From positions 3,100,001-3,164,000 of the forward strand of contig NZ_CP120733.1 in NCBI RefSeq assembly GCF_029542625.1: a stretch of 64,000 nt of DNA, in the 5' to 3' direction. The notes beneath the pieces are model-generated. The model worked only from the letters and a program-made list of their open reading frames with translations, was not told the DNA's origin and ran no database searches. Both the position numbers and the translations under genes were made by a program. This document shows positions 37,066-45,769 of this stretch, one piece after another (position 1 is the first letter of the stretch; each line of letters opens with the position of its first letter). This stretch comes from Tepidibacter hydrothermalis (GTDB lineage: Bacteria > Bacillota > Clostridia > Peptostreptococcales > Peptostreptococcaceae).

Positions 37066-38262
37066 ATGAAGAAAACTCATATTATCCCCTTTATACTAAT
37101 AATTCTTATTAGCCTTTTAACTGGTTGTTGGAGTAGGCGAGAAATAAATGAACTTTCCATTGCTTCAGCAGTAGGAATAGATAAAAGTAAAGACGGATAT
37201 CTAGTTACAGTACAACTAATTAATCCAGGAGAAATAGCTTCAAAAACTGCAACTACTCGTACTGCAGTAACTACCTATCGTACTTCAGGAGAGACTATAT
37301 TTGAAGCGCTTAGAAGACTAACCCTTGAAACACCTAGAAAAATCTATCTTGGACATATACGATTGCTTGTATTTGGAGAAGAATTTGCAAGAAATGGTAT
37401 AGGTAAAGCATTAGATATTTTTTCTAGAGATCATGAAATACGAACAGACTTTTATATAATGGTTGCAAAAAACGAAAAAGCTGAAAAATTATTAAATATT
37501 TTAACACCAGTAGAAAAGATTCCAGCAGGTAAAATGTATTCTTCTTTAGAAATGTCTTCTGATTCATGGGCTCCAACAAAAACTGTTCAATTAGATGAAT
37601 TGATAAATAGTTTAATTAGTGAAGGAAAAAATCCTGTATTAACAGGAGTTTTTATAAAAGGAGATCCAAAAACGGGAATGGACATTAGAAATGTAGAAAA
37701 AGTTGATTCACCTACTACTGTTCAAATTTGTAATCTTGCAGCATTTAAAAAAGATAAACTAGTTGGGTGGTTAAATGAGCCACAAAGTAAAGGGTTAAAC
37801 TATATCGAAGGTAATGTATCCAGTACAGTTTTTAATGTACCTTGTTCAAATAAAGAAAAATTAGCAGTTGAGTTAATCAGAACCAAAGTAAAAGTAAATG
37901 GAAAAGTAGAAAATGAAGAACCTAAAATAAATATTGAACTGTTAGCAGAAGCTAATATTTCCGATGTAGAGTGTAAAATTGATTTATCAAAACCTGAAAA
38001 TATTTATAAATTAGAACAAAAAGTAGCACAAAGAATAAAAAACGTAATGGAACAAGCAGTAAAAAAAGCGCAAAATGATTTTAAAAGCGATATATTTGGA
38101 TTTGGTGAAGCTATTCATAGAGCTGACCCAAAGGCATGGAAGAAGTTAAAAAAAGATTGGGGCAAAGAATTTGAAGATCTAACAGTCAATATACATGTTA
38201 CTGCAAAGATTAGACGTAAAGGTACAATTACAAAATCTCTTCAAAACGATATAAAGGAGTAA
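37066..38262 (+). CDS. Spore germination lipoprotein, Ger(x)C family (receptor C subunit)
   Basis: A 398-residue lipoprotein with lipobox LLTGC (Cys near residue 22) and the family start CWSRREINELSIASAVGID. Later motifs ETPRKIYLGHIRLLVFGEEF and the C-terminal KKLKKDWGKEFEDL are typical. It sits on the outer face of the spore inner membrane with the A and B subunits. Twelve bases separate it from the A-subunit gene; AAAGGAG precedes the ATG. Confidence 0.94.
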   Translation: MKKTHIIPFILIILISLLTGCWSRREINELSIASAVGIDKSKDGYLVTVQLINPGEIASKTATTRTAVTTYRTSGETIFEALRRLTLETPRKIYLGHIRLLVFGEEFARNGIGKALDIFSRDHEIRTDFYIMVAKNEKAEKLLNILTPVEKIPAGKMYSSLEMSSDSWAPTKTVQLDELINSLISEGKNPVLTGVFIKGDPKTGMDIRNVEKVDSPTTVQICNLAAFKKDKLVGWLNEPQSKGLNYIEGNVSSTVFNVPCSNKEKLAVELIRTKVKVNGKVENEEPKINIELLAEANISDVECKIDLSKPENIYKLEQKVAQRIKNVMEQAVKKAQNDFKSDIFGFGEAIHRADPKAWKKLKKDWGKEFEDLTVNIHVTAKIRRKGTITKSLQNDIKE

Positions 38263-38266
38263 AATT

Positions 38267-38500
38267 ATGTGGTATATTTTAGGAATTCTAACTGTATCGA
38301 TTGGAATTACATTATATGAGGTCCCATATTTACTAAAAAAAAATCTAAAAAGAGAATCATGGGCATTTTTTATTCTCCTTATATTTGGAATAATTTTAAG
38401 TATTGTTGAAAGTTTAAATATATCTATTTCAAACCCTTTAGATTGGCTTACATTCATTTATAAACCATTTACTGATTTTATACTGGGTCTTTTAAAATAA
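38267..38500 (+). CDS. Small membrane protein of the germination operon
   Basis: A 77-residue protein with two membrane segments (about 2-20 and 30-50) and a short amphipathic C-terminus. It starts four bases after the Ger(x)C stop, with AAAGGAG upstream, and is followed within 23 bases by the permease gene. Small membrane subunits in the same position are known in some clostridial ger operons; I infer it is a fourth receptor component but cannot assign a function. Confidence 0.75.
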   Translation: MWYILGILTVSIGITLYEVPYLLKKNLKRESWAFFILLIFGIILSIVESLNISISNPLDWLTFIYKPFTDFILGLLK

Positions 38501-38523
38501 ATCAGAAAGAAGTGATAAAAAAG

Positions 38524-39624
38524 ATGATAGAAAACGGTAAAATAAGCCATAATCAATTTAAACTTTTAGTAATTTTATGTTATATTGGTACTTCCATATT
38601 GCTTACCCCTGCTACTCTTGCTTCTGAAGCAAAACAAGATGCTTGGATTGCTTGTATACTTGGGTTATTAATTGGATTATTATTAGTAATGCTCTATAAT
38701 AGTTTAGCAAATAACTTATATAATATGACCTTAGTTGAATACTGCGAAAAAGTGCTTGGTAAATGGATTGGTAAATTAATTTCTCTATTGTTTATTCTTT
38801 TTTTATTTATAAACTGTTCAACCCTTGTATATGTTTTAGGAAACTTCGTAACAACTCAAATAATGCCAGAAACTCCTATTCAGTTTAATAATATACTTTT
38901 TGTAATTGTTGTTATTATAGGAACTCGTCTTGGACTAGAATCATTTGCAAGAGCATCAGAGATTTTATACCCTTGGGTGCTTGGACTTTTTATTATATTA
39001 ATTGTGCTTTTATGTAAGGATATAAATTTTGAAAATTTACAGCCAGTTTTTGAATATGGAGGAAAACCTATTATAAAAGGATCTTTATTATATGTAAGCT
39101 ATTCTTCTTTAACACTTATTCCCCTTATGATGATTTTTCCTGCTTACGTAAAAAACACAGAAGAAGCTAAAAAATCATTTTTAAGTGGAACCTTAATAGG
39201 AGGAATTATAATATTAATAATAACACTTCTTAGTATTTTAGTTTTAGGTTCTAATATTACTGCTCGAAATGCATTTCCTGCCTACATACTAGCTAAAAAA
39301 ATAAATATAGGTAACTTTTTAGAACGACTTGAACCAATAATAACAATTTTATGGTTCATCACAGTATTTTATAAGTCAATTCTTTATTTTTATGGAGCTG
39401 TACTAGGTTTATCTCAGATACTAAAATTAAAAGACTATAGAACCCTTACACTACCACTTGGTATGATTTTAGTAGTGCTTTCCTTAATAGTATATCCTAA
39501 TAGTACCTATGCCGATGAATGGAACACTACAACTTGGTTATCTTTTTCTTTAACTTATGGTTTTTTTCTTCCTTTACTATTATTAATCATTGGTAACCTA
39601 CGAAAAAATAAAAGTAAAATATAA
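38524..39624 (+). CDS. Spore germination permease, GerAB/GerKB family (receptor B subunit)
   Basis: A 366-residue APC-superfamily membrane protein with ten predicted segments and family motifs ISHNQFKLLVILCYIGTSIL, TRLGLESFARASEI and LQPVFEYGGKPIIKGSL. It is the presumed germinant-binding subunit. I prefer the ATG at 38524, placed seven bases after AGAAGTGAT; a GTG at 38512 is also in frame. Last gene of the operon; the IS element begins 18 bases after its stop. Confidence 0.92.
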   Translation: MIENGKISHNQFKLLVILCYIGTSILLTPATLASEAKQDAWIACILGLLIGLLLVMLYNSLANNLYNMTLVEYCEKVLGKWIGKLISLLFILFLFINCSTLVYVLGNFVTTQIMPETPIQFNNILFVIVVIIGTRLGLESFARASEILYPWVLGLFIILIVLLCKDINFENLQPVFEYGGKPIIKGSLLYVSYSSLTLIPLMMIFPAYVKNTEEAKKSFLSGTLIGGIIILIITLLSILVLGSNITARNAFPAYILAKKINIGNFLERLEPIITILWFITVFYKSILYFYGAVLGLSQILKLKDYRTLTLPLGMILVVLSLIVYPNSTYADEWNTTTWLSFSLTYGFFLPLLLLIIGNLRKNKSKI

Positions 39625-39643
39625 TCACTTTGTATATAAAATG

Positions 39644-39697
39644 GTACCTATAGATTGGACACATAAAAAAGAGTGTCTAGTTTATAGGTACTTTTTT
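39644..39697 (+). terminator. Hairpin terminator inside the left end of the IS
   Basis: TACCTATA and GACAC pair with GTGTC and TATAGGTA; the hairpin ends in CTTTTTTG. It would stop read-through from the germination operon into the transposase gene, and may serve as the terminator of that operon now that the IS has landed. Confidence 0.75.
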
Positions 39698-39732
39698 GTG
39701 TATAATTATCATTGAATATGGAGGCCTTTAGT

Positions 39733-41064
39733 ATGAGTAAAATTACATTTTCAAAAGACAATATTGAAAGATTAAATAAGAACCCTTATGTAAAGCGCGT
39801 TAGCGAGAAGTCAATAACATACTCTGACGAGTTTAAAATAATGTTTATTGAGGAGTATTTAAGAGGAAGCACACCACGAACTATTTTCATTGATGCTGGA
39901 TTTGACGTTGAAATACTTGGTGTCAAGCGCTATGAACAGGCGGCAGCCAGATGGATAAAAGCGTACAAGAAAGATGGAATTATAGGATTAAGTGATACTA
40001 GAAGAGTGAATTCAGGCAGACCAAGTAATGCTCCAGTTTCAAAGGACGATATTATTAGCAAACAAGAAGCTAAAATAAAACTGCTTGAGGAACAATTAGA
40101 ATTGCTAAAAAAGCTCGACGTGACAGAAAGGAGGCTGGTAAACAACTGCGTAAATCTAACAAATAATGAAGTATATGAGTTAATTTTAAAGACTGTGTCT
40201 AAAAAAGATTATTCAGGCACAGTTTCTTATTGCTGCTCAATTTTAGGGGTTTCACGTTCAGGTTATTATCATTATTTAAAGACAGCACCTTCTAGAACTA
40301 TAAGGGAGAATGAAGATTTAAAAGCTAGAGATATTATATTAAAGGCTTATAATTATAGAGGTTATAAGAAAGGTTCTAGATCAATTAAAATGACACTAGA
40401 AAATGAGTTTGGTATTATATACAGTAGAAAAAAAATCCAAAGGATTATGCGAAAATACAGTATAGTATGTCCTATAAGAAAAGCCAATCCGTATAGAAGA
40501 ATAGCCAAAGCGACAAAAGAACATAGAGTAGTACCTAATCTGCTACAGAGAAATTTCAAACAGGGTATTCCTGGCAAGGTGCTACTTACTGATATCACAT
40601 ACATCCCTTACGGGATAAATAAAATGGCATATTTATCAGCTATCAAAGATAGCTCTAGTAACGATATTCTAGCATATCATGTATCTGATCGAATTACTTT
40701 AGATATAGCTACAATTACAATTAAAAAATTAGTTAATACACATAAAGCTGATTTACATGATGAAGCTTTTATCCATTCTGACCAAGGGGTCCACTATACA
40801 AGCCCTAAATTCCAAAAATTACTAAAAAGCCATAATCTAGGACAATCCATGTCTAGACGTGGTAACTGCTGGGATAATGCACCTCAAGAATCCTTCTTTG
40901 GTCATATGAAGGATGAAGTAGATTTCAAAACATGTTCTACACTTGAAGAAGTAATTAATAAAGTTGATAATTACATGGATTACTATAATAATTATAGATG
41001 TCAATGGGGATTAAAAAAGATGACTCCTAAACAATTTAGAAATCATCTTTTGAATGCAGCTTAA
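39733..41064 (+). CDS. IS3-family transposase, single uninterrupted frame
   Basis: A 443-residue DDE transposase. An N-terminal helix-turn-helix part (ITYSDEFKIMFIEEYLRGST) and a leucine-rich coiled coil (EAKIKLLEEQLELLKKL) precede the catalytic core with VLLTDITYIP, FIHSDQGVHYTSPKF and SRRGNCWDNAPQESFFGHMK. Most IS3 members split these parts into OrfA and OrfB joined by a -1 frameshift; here they are one frame. The ATG at 39733 is eight bases after GGAGG. It appears intact and possibly active. Confidence 0.93.
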   Translation: MSKITFSKDNIERLNKNPYVKRVSEKSITYSDEFKIMFIEEYLRGSTPRTIFIDAGFDVEILGVKRYEQAAARWIKAYKKDGIIGLSDTRRVNSGRPSNAPVSKDDIISKQEAKIKLLEEQLELLKKLDVTERRLVNNCVNLTNNEVYELILKTVSKKDYSGTVSYCCSILGVSRSGYYHYLKTAPSRTIRENEDLKARDIILKAYNYRGYKKGSRSIKMTLENEFGIIYSRKKIQRIMRKYSIVCPIRKANPYRRIAKATKEHRVVPNLLQRNFKQGIPGKVLLTDITYIPYGINKMAYLSAIKDSSSNDILAYHVSDRITLDIATITIKKLVNTHKADLHDEAFIHSDQGVHYTSPKFQKLLKSHNLGQSMSRRGNCWDNAPQESFFGHMKDEVDFKTCSTLEEVINKVDNYMDYYNNYRCQWGLKKMTPKQFRNHLLNAA

Positions 41065-41120
41065 CCCTTTTTTTATAATGTCCTTGACAAAGGGTCCATT
41101 TTAATATGCTGATCTCCTTT

Positions 41121-41651
41121 TTATTCATATCCCATCATCTGCAGCATATACTTTATTTCTTCTAAGTTTTCTTTATTGTCTTCTTCATAAATAGGTCTAC
41201 AGCTTCTTATATTTTGCGTACCTGATAAAAGCTTTGATGCAAATGCAAGACATGTTGCTTGTCCACATTTTTTACAATTTAATTTAGGTAAATATTTATA
41301 TACCTCTAAAGTACTAGGCTTTTCTCTCATTTCATATAAAGGTTCTATTTCATCTTTTCTTTCATATGTATTGTTCACTAATTCTTTTACTAAATCCATT
41401 ATTTCATAGGCTTCTGATTCATTAACTGCTTTAGATACAGCTAAATTTGTTCCATAAATTGTAATAATTCTAAATTCTTTTCTTATTGTTAAACTCTGAA
41501 TCTTATTATTATATATAGCATCTTTTACATCAGCATTTATATACGGTAGTATTTCTGAAATATCTGTTGAAAATTTAGCTTTAAATCTTATTCTTTCAGC
41601 ATCAGCTGTACAAGGTTGTATAAAAGTCATCTTAATTTCTTTTAAGTACAC
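41121..41651 (-). CDS. (Fe-S)-binding protein with CODH/ACS-type four-cysteine domain
   Basis: A 176-residue protein. The C-terminal motif LPKLNCKKCGQATCLAFASK, then IRSCRPI, is the four-cysteine Fe-S domain also found in acetyl-CoA synthase complex subunits and RnfB-like proteins. The N-terminal 110 residues (FIQPCTADAERIRFKAKF) are unassigned. The GTG start at 41651 has GGGGAG five bases upstream. It follows a cysteine-desulfurase-like gene by 24 bases; together they may serve in sulfur or selenium handling. That link is inference. Confidence 0.8.
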   Translation of the reverse strand: MYLKEIKMTFIQPCTADAERIRFKAKFSTDISEILPYINADVKDAIYNNKIQSLTIRKEFRIITIYGTNLAVSKAVNESEAYEIMDLVKELVNNTYERKDEIEPLYEMREKPSTLEVYKYLPKLNCKKCGQATCLAFASKLLSGTQNIRSCRPIYEEDNKENLEEIKYMLQMMGYE

Positions 41652-41675
41652 AAAATCTCCCCCAATCTTAATCCC

Positions 41676-42824
41676 CTAATTTTGATTGTTAATTTTTTTA
41701 AGTGAATCTATAAGTAAATCAATATCTTCTTTTTCATTGAAATACCCTATTCCAATTCTTGCCGTTCCTATTTTTTTGGTTCCTATTACACCATGAGCAC
41801 TAGGGGCACAATGAAGACCTGCTCTTATCATAATTCCATGATTTTGATCTAGTTCATAAGCTACCTCTTCTGCTGATTTATCTTTTAAATTAAATGTAAT
41901 TACACCAACTATTTTTTCAATATCTTTAGGTCCATAAATAGATATATTTTCTACTTCTTCTAACCTTTTAAGTGCATATGATAATACTTCTTTTTCTTTA
42001 TTTAAAATATTGTCTATACCTTCTGATTGTATAAATTTTATAGCTTCTAAAAGACCCACTATTCCAGCAACATTAGGTGTTCCAGTTTCTAACCTATTCG
42101 GAAAATAATTTGGCTGATATTCATAAGATGAATCTCCACCTGTTCCTCCTGATTTTAATGGATTTATATCTTTGTCCAAATTTATAATAAGTCCTCCAGT
42201 TCCCATAGGTCCAAGTAAGCTTTTATGTCCTGTAAAAGCTAATAAATCAATATTATCCTTTTTTACATCTATAGGATATGCTCCTGCTGTTTGAGCTGCA
42301 TCCACTAAAAAAGGAATTTTATATTTGCTAGCGATAGCTCCTATCTCTCTTATAGGCTGTATTGTTCCAATTACATTAGAAGCATGTGTAAAAATAATCA
42401 GTGCTGTATTTTCCTCTATATATTTTTCAACATCATTTGGATTTGTATATCCCTTTTCATCACATGGTACATTAGAAATACTTATTCCAATATCTCTTTC
42501 TAAAGTTTTAAGACATCTCCATACTGCATTATGTTCAAGAGAACTTGTTATTACATGATCTCCTTTTTTTAATATTCCTTTTATAGCTAAATTTAGTGAC
42601 TCTGTTACATTTGATGTCAAAATTACTTTTTTAATATCATCGTGGTTAAACAAAGATGCGATATGTTTCCTTGCTTCGTAAACTAATCTATCTGATTCCA
42701 TAGCTTTTTCATAAGCTCCTCTTCCAGATGTTGCTCCAATATTAACCATAAAATTATATACTGCATCAGATACCTGTATTGGCTTTGGAAAAGAAGTTGC
42801 TGCATTATCTAAATATATTCCCAT
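41676..42824 (-). CDS. Cysteine desulfurase-family protein (class V aminotransferase fold)
   Basis: A 382-residue PLP enzyme. YLDNAATSFPKP, SSLEHNAVWRCLK, FLVDAAQTAGAYPID, the PLP lysine in FTGHKSLLGPMGTGGL and the catalytic-loop cysteine in RAGLHCAPSAH are all present. The short N-terminus and overall pattern match the subfamily found in Enterococcus beside orphan selD and selenium-linked molybdenum hydroxylase genes, as I recall that family. It might mobilise sulfur or selenium. Its partner here is the Fe-S protein downstream. GGGGG precedes the ATG. Confidence 0.87.
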   Translation of the reverse strand: MGIYLDNAATSFPKPIQVSDAVYNFMVNIGATSGRGAYEKAMESDRLVYEARKHIASLFNHDDIKKVILTSNVTESLNLAIKGILKKGDHVITSSLEHNAVWRCLKTLERDIGISISNVPCDEKGYTNPNDVEKYIEENTALIIFTHASNVIGTIQPIREIGAIASKYKIPFLVDAAQTAGAYPIDVKKDNIDLLAFTGHKSLLGPMGTGGLIINLDKDINPLKSGGTGGDSSYEYQPNYFPNRLETGTPNVAGIVGLLEAIKFIQSEGIDNILNKEKEVLSYALKRLEEVENISIYGPKDIEKIVGVITFNLKDKSAEEVAYELDQNHGIMIRAGLHCAPSAHGVIGTKKIGTARIGIGYFNEKEDIDLLIDSLKKINNQN

Positions 42825-42962
42825 GTATTATCCCCCTTTGCCATTTATGCTATAAAATTCATATATTATCTATTTTTTAATGGCACTGCTTTCCTACTTT
42901 TATTATACCTACTCAATCTGATTATTACTATAAATTTCCAATCAAAATATAATAAAAATTCA

Positions 42963-43025
42963 TCTAGTCGCTACTCACTGACTCATGTTGCCAACGGTCT
43001 CTACGGGCTCCGCTGCTCAAAATAG
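42963..43025. repeat. Dispersed structured repeat, copy 2
   Basis: On the minus strand CTATTTTGAGCAGCGGAG, then CCGTTGGCAACATGAG, align with 17277-17350 in the reverse orientation. It is the main content of the gap between the desulfurase-like gene and the AraC gene. The bases next to it (43020-43057) contain a 12-base direct repeat AAATAGTATGAT. No gene is seen here. Confidence 0.7.
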
Positions 43026-43102
43026 TATGATTTCCTTAAGCGTAAAAATAGTATGATCAATACACTTATATATAGATATAATTTTTATATAAACTTACTT
43101 GT

Positions 43103-44080
43103 CTATACTATATGCTGCATATCTCTATATTTTTTAGGAGTTACCCCATACATTTTTTTAAAAACACCTGAGAAATGCCCTGCATTATTATATCCTACCT
43201 CACTTGCAATACTTTTAATACTACTCTCTGAATCTCTTAATAAAAGTAAAGCATGATTCATACGTAATGTTTTAAAATACTCATATATTGTAGTTCCATA
43301 AGTTTTTCTAAATGCCAGTTGAAATCGCGTGGTGCTCATATTAGCAATTTTTGAAAGGTCTTTAATGGAAGGATATTTAGATAAGTTTTTTTCCATAAAT
43401 TTAATTACTTTTTTTAATGACCTTAGATCATTTTTACTAACCTTTACATTTAAATGTTCTTTTTTAACTGATTGCTCATGTCTATATGTAGCCAGTGCTA
43501 AAAGCTCTAATACTTTTCCCTCTAGATAAATATATTGTGATAATCCTGTAGCTTTACAACTTTTGATCTGCTGAAAAATAAAACCAAACTCTGGTAGATT
43601 TGGGCTCAAAGTTAAGAATTTCATAGCATTTTTTGCTTCGCAGTGATTATCTCCATACCTTTCCTTTAAAAAGGTATCATAATACTCTTGAGAAATCACA
43701 ACTTTTGTAAAGCACACTCGTTCCTTTGCTTTGCAGTATACATGTATCTGTTTAGTTTTATTTATATAACAACAAATTCCTTTTTTTACTGGTTTTATAT
43801 TCTGCTTCCCTACTTTAAAAGCACTGGAGCTTGTTTCAAATTGGCTTATTTCTATATAACTTTGACTAATTTCAGAAACCTTTTCAAAATCTTCATTTGG
43901 AATATAATCAGCTATTAAGAATATGAACATATTATTAAATGAAATAATTCGAAGACTCCCTTGACCATATTGAGGCTTCATCCTATAAAAATAATCTCCT
44001 TGTTGTGAGTACTCAGGTAATAATGTGAAAAATAACTTTTCAATAGAACTCAGGTAATATTCCTGTATTGTTTGTGTCAT
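43103..44080 (-). CDS. AraC-family transcriptional regulator
   Basis: A 325-residue regulator: an unassigned N-terminal ligand domain of about 215 residues and two C-terminal helix-turn-helix units (IKDLSKIANMSTTRFQLAFR; IKSIASEVGYNNAGHFSGVF) ending in YGVTPKKYRD. The overall pattern resembles PchR/siderophore-type AraC regulators. The ATG at 44080 is six bases after AGGAGGT. It is transcribed divergently from the MATE pump gene and probably controls it. Confidence 0.88.
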   Translation of the reverse strand: MTQTIQEYYLSSIEKLFFTLLPEYSQQGDYFYRMKPQYGQGSLRIISFNNMFIFLIADYIPNEDFEKVSEISQSYIEISQFETSSSAFKVGKQNIKPVKKGICCYINKTKQIHVYCKAKERVCFTKVVISQEYYDTFLKERYGDNHCEAKNAMKFLTLSPNLPEFGFIFQQIKSCKATGLSQYIYLEGKVLELLALATYRHEQSVKKEHLNVKVSKNDLRSLKKVIKFMEKNLSKYPSIKDLSKIANMSTTRFQLAFRKTYGTTIYEYFKTLRMNHALLLLRDSESSIKSIASEVGYNNAGHFSGVFKKMYGVTPKKYRDMQHIV

Positions 44081-44109
44081 TACCTTACCTCCTATCCCAT
44101 CTAAATACA

Positions 44110-44165
44110 GTGTCATTATATCATAATTTTATATCACATAATAACATAATTATGTCATAATATTA
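44110..44165. promoter_or_regulatory. Candidate operator region between AraC and MATE genes
   Basis: Contains the palindrome ACATAATTATGT (44144-44155) and repeated TCATAAT units (44121, 44155). It lies in the 256-base divergent intergenic region, a reasonable place for binding by the AraC regulator. No confident -35/-10 pair was identified. Confidence 0.4.
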
Positions 44166-44336
44166 CTAATTTGTATTATTATACAATCAGGTGTATACAT
44201 TGAATTTATCACATATTCTTTATCTTTTACAAAGCTTATTGTAGCTCATAACTGTTTGTTGTTATTATTCAAAAACTAACTATAATGAAAGTGTAGTAAT
44301 ATTTTGTAAAAATAATTTAGGAAAGGGGTTTAATAA

Positions 44337-45686
44337 ATGAATAAAACTAATAATAGAATCAAACTTATGAATGAAGAGAATGTTACAAAAGCGCTGTTTA
44401 AACTTGGTATCCCAATGGTTGTTAGTATGCTTGTTATAGCTCTTTATAATGTTGTAGATACATATTTTGTATCTAGTCTTGGAACAAGTCAAGTTGCTGC
44501 AGTTTCAGTTGCATTTCCTATTTCTTTAATTTTTTCAGGTATAGGTTTGACATTTGGTGCTGGAGGGGGATCTTATATTTCAAGACTTCTAGGTTCTAAG
44601 GAATACAATAAAGCTAATCAAGTAGCATCTACTGCTTTGTTTAGTAGTTTAATTATTGGTGTAATATTAGTATTAGTCATCTTAGTTTTTTTAAGTCCTG
44701 TTCTAAAATTTATGGGTGCTACTGAAACAATTTTACCTTATGCAAGAAGTTATGCTGTAATCTTTGTAATTAGCATGCTTTTTAGTACCGTAAATGTTAC
44801 AACTGGAAATATAGTAATATCACAAGGAGCATCTAATATTACTTTAACAGCTATGATAATTGGTTCTATTGTAAATATGATTTTAGATCCTATATGTATC
44901 TTTTTATTAAATATGGGAATACAAGGTGCAGCTATAGCTACTCTAATATCTCAATTTATAACTTCTGGAATATATATATGTTTTTTTTATAGTGATAAAA
45001 ATTATATTGAGGTCAAGTTATCAAACTTTAGTCCTAATAAAAAAACTTATATACAAATTATTAAAATTGGTATATCTATGCTACTTTTACAAGTCCTTTC
45101 TAGTTTGTCAATGAGTTTTATTTCAAAATCTGCTAGTACTTACGGAGATGAAGCTGTAGCAGCTATAGGAATAGTTCTTAGAATTGTAACCCTTGGAACT
45201 AATGTTGTATTTGGCTTTATGAAAGGCTTTCAACCAATGGCTGGATTTAATTATGGTGCTAAAAACTATGAAAGATTAAAAGAATCCACAATTAGCAGCA
45301 TGAAATTGACGACAGCTTTTTGTATTATTTGGACTGTTATTACTTTTGTTTTTGCTAAACCTGTAGTTTCATTATTTAGCACAGACCAACATGTAATACA
45401 AATTGCCGAAAGAGCTTTAAAAGCAAATACACTTATGTTCTTTACATTTGGTTTTCAGTTTACTTACTCTACATTGTACTTGTCATTGGGAAAGGCTCTA
45501 TCTGGAGGAATTTTAAGTATTTGTCGTCAAGGAATCTTTTTTATACCTGTCATTTTAATTTTACCTTTAAAATTTGGATTAAATGGGATCATATATTCAC
45601 AAGCTTTAGCAGATTTATTGACTACAATAGTAACAGTTTTCTTTGCTATGAAAATAAAACTTGAACTGAGTGAACCCGCTAAATAA
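44337..45686 (+). CDS. MATE-family efflux transporter
   Basis: A 449-residue multidrug/toxin extrusion transporter with twelve predicted membrane segments in two similar halves. ALFKLGIPMVVSMLVIALYN, the GAGGGSYISRLLG loop, and FQPMAGFNYGAKNYERLK in the second half are family marks. The ATG follows AAAGGGG. Divergent from the AraC regulator. Substrate unknown; cation-coupled drug or metabolite export is usual for the family. Confidence 0.94.
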   Translation: MNKTNNRIKLMNEENVTKALFKLGIPMVVSMLVIALYNVVDTYFVSSLGTSQVAAVSVAFPISLIFSGIGLTFGAGGGSYISRLLGSKEYNKANQVASTALFSSLIIGVILVLVILVFLSPVLKFMGATETILPYARSYAVIFVISMLFSTVNVTTGNIVISQGASNITLTAMIIGSIVNMILDPICIFLLNMGIQGAAIATLISQFITSGIYICFFYSDKNYIEVKLSNFSPNKKTYIQIIKIGISMLLLQVLSSLSMSFISKSASTYGDEAVAAIGIVLRIVTLGTNVVFGFMKGFQPMAGFNYGAKNYERLKESTISSMKLTTAFCIIWTVITFVFAKPVVSLFSTDQHVIQIAERALKANTLMFFTFGFQFTYSTLYLSLGKALSGGILSICRQGIFFIPVILILPLKFGLNGIIYSQALADLLTTIVTVFFAMKIKLELSEPAK

Positions 45687-45719
45687 AAATGGTAGAGAAA
45701 ATAAATCTCTACCATTTTT
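45685..45719. terminator. Bidirectional terminator
   Basis: AAAAATGGTAGAGA pairs perfectly with TCTCTACCATTTTT around a seven-base loop, after the MATE gene. Confidence 0.92.
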
Positions 45720-45769
45720 ACTTAATATAATATCGAGTTTATTGTTTATATTGTCTTTTACTAATAAAC

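Larger units (their letters stand above)
39642..41098 (+). mobile_element. IS3-family insertion sequence (complete)
   Basis: An element of about 1,457 bases. Ends are TGG at 39642 and CCA at 41098; the terminal repeats, with outside bases, align as AAAATGG-12 bases-GGACA at both ends (left 39638, right reverse complement from 41102), and AAAAAAG tracts follow inside. TG...CA ends fit the IS3 family. No convincing short target duplication can be seen. It carries one transposase gene and lies between the germination operon and the convergent Fe-S protein gene, breaking neither. Confidence 0.82.

Noticed and set aside
39636-41104. Target-site duplication flanking the IS
   Set aside because: Flanks read AAAA on the left and TTTT on the right, which extends the inverted repeat rather than giving a direct repeat.
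42870-42890. TGGCACTGC resembling a sigma-54 -24 element
   Set aside because: The -12 GC falls at the wrong distance and no gene starts downstream.
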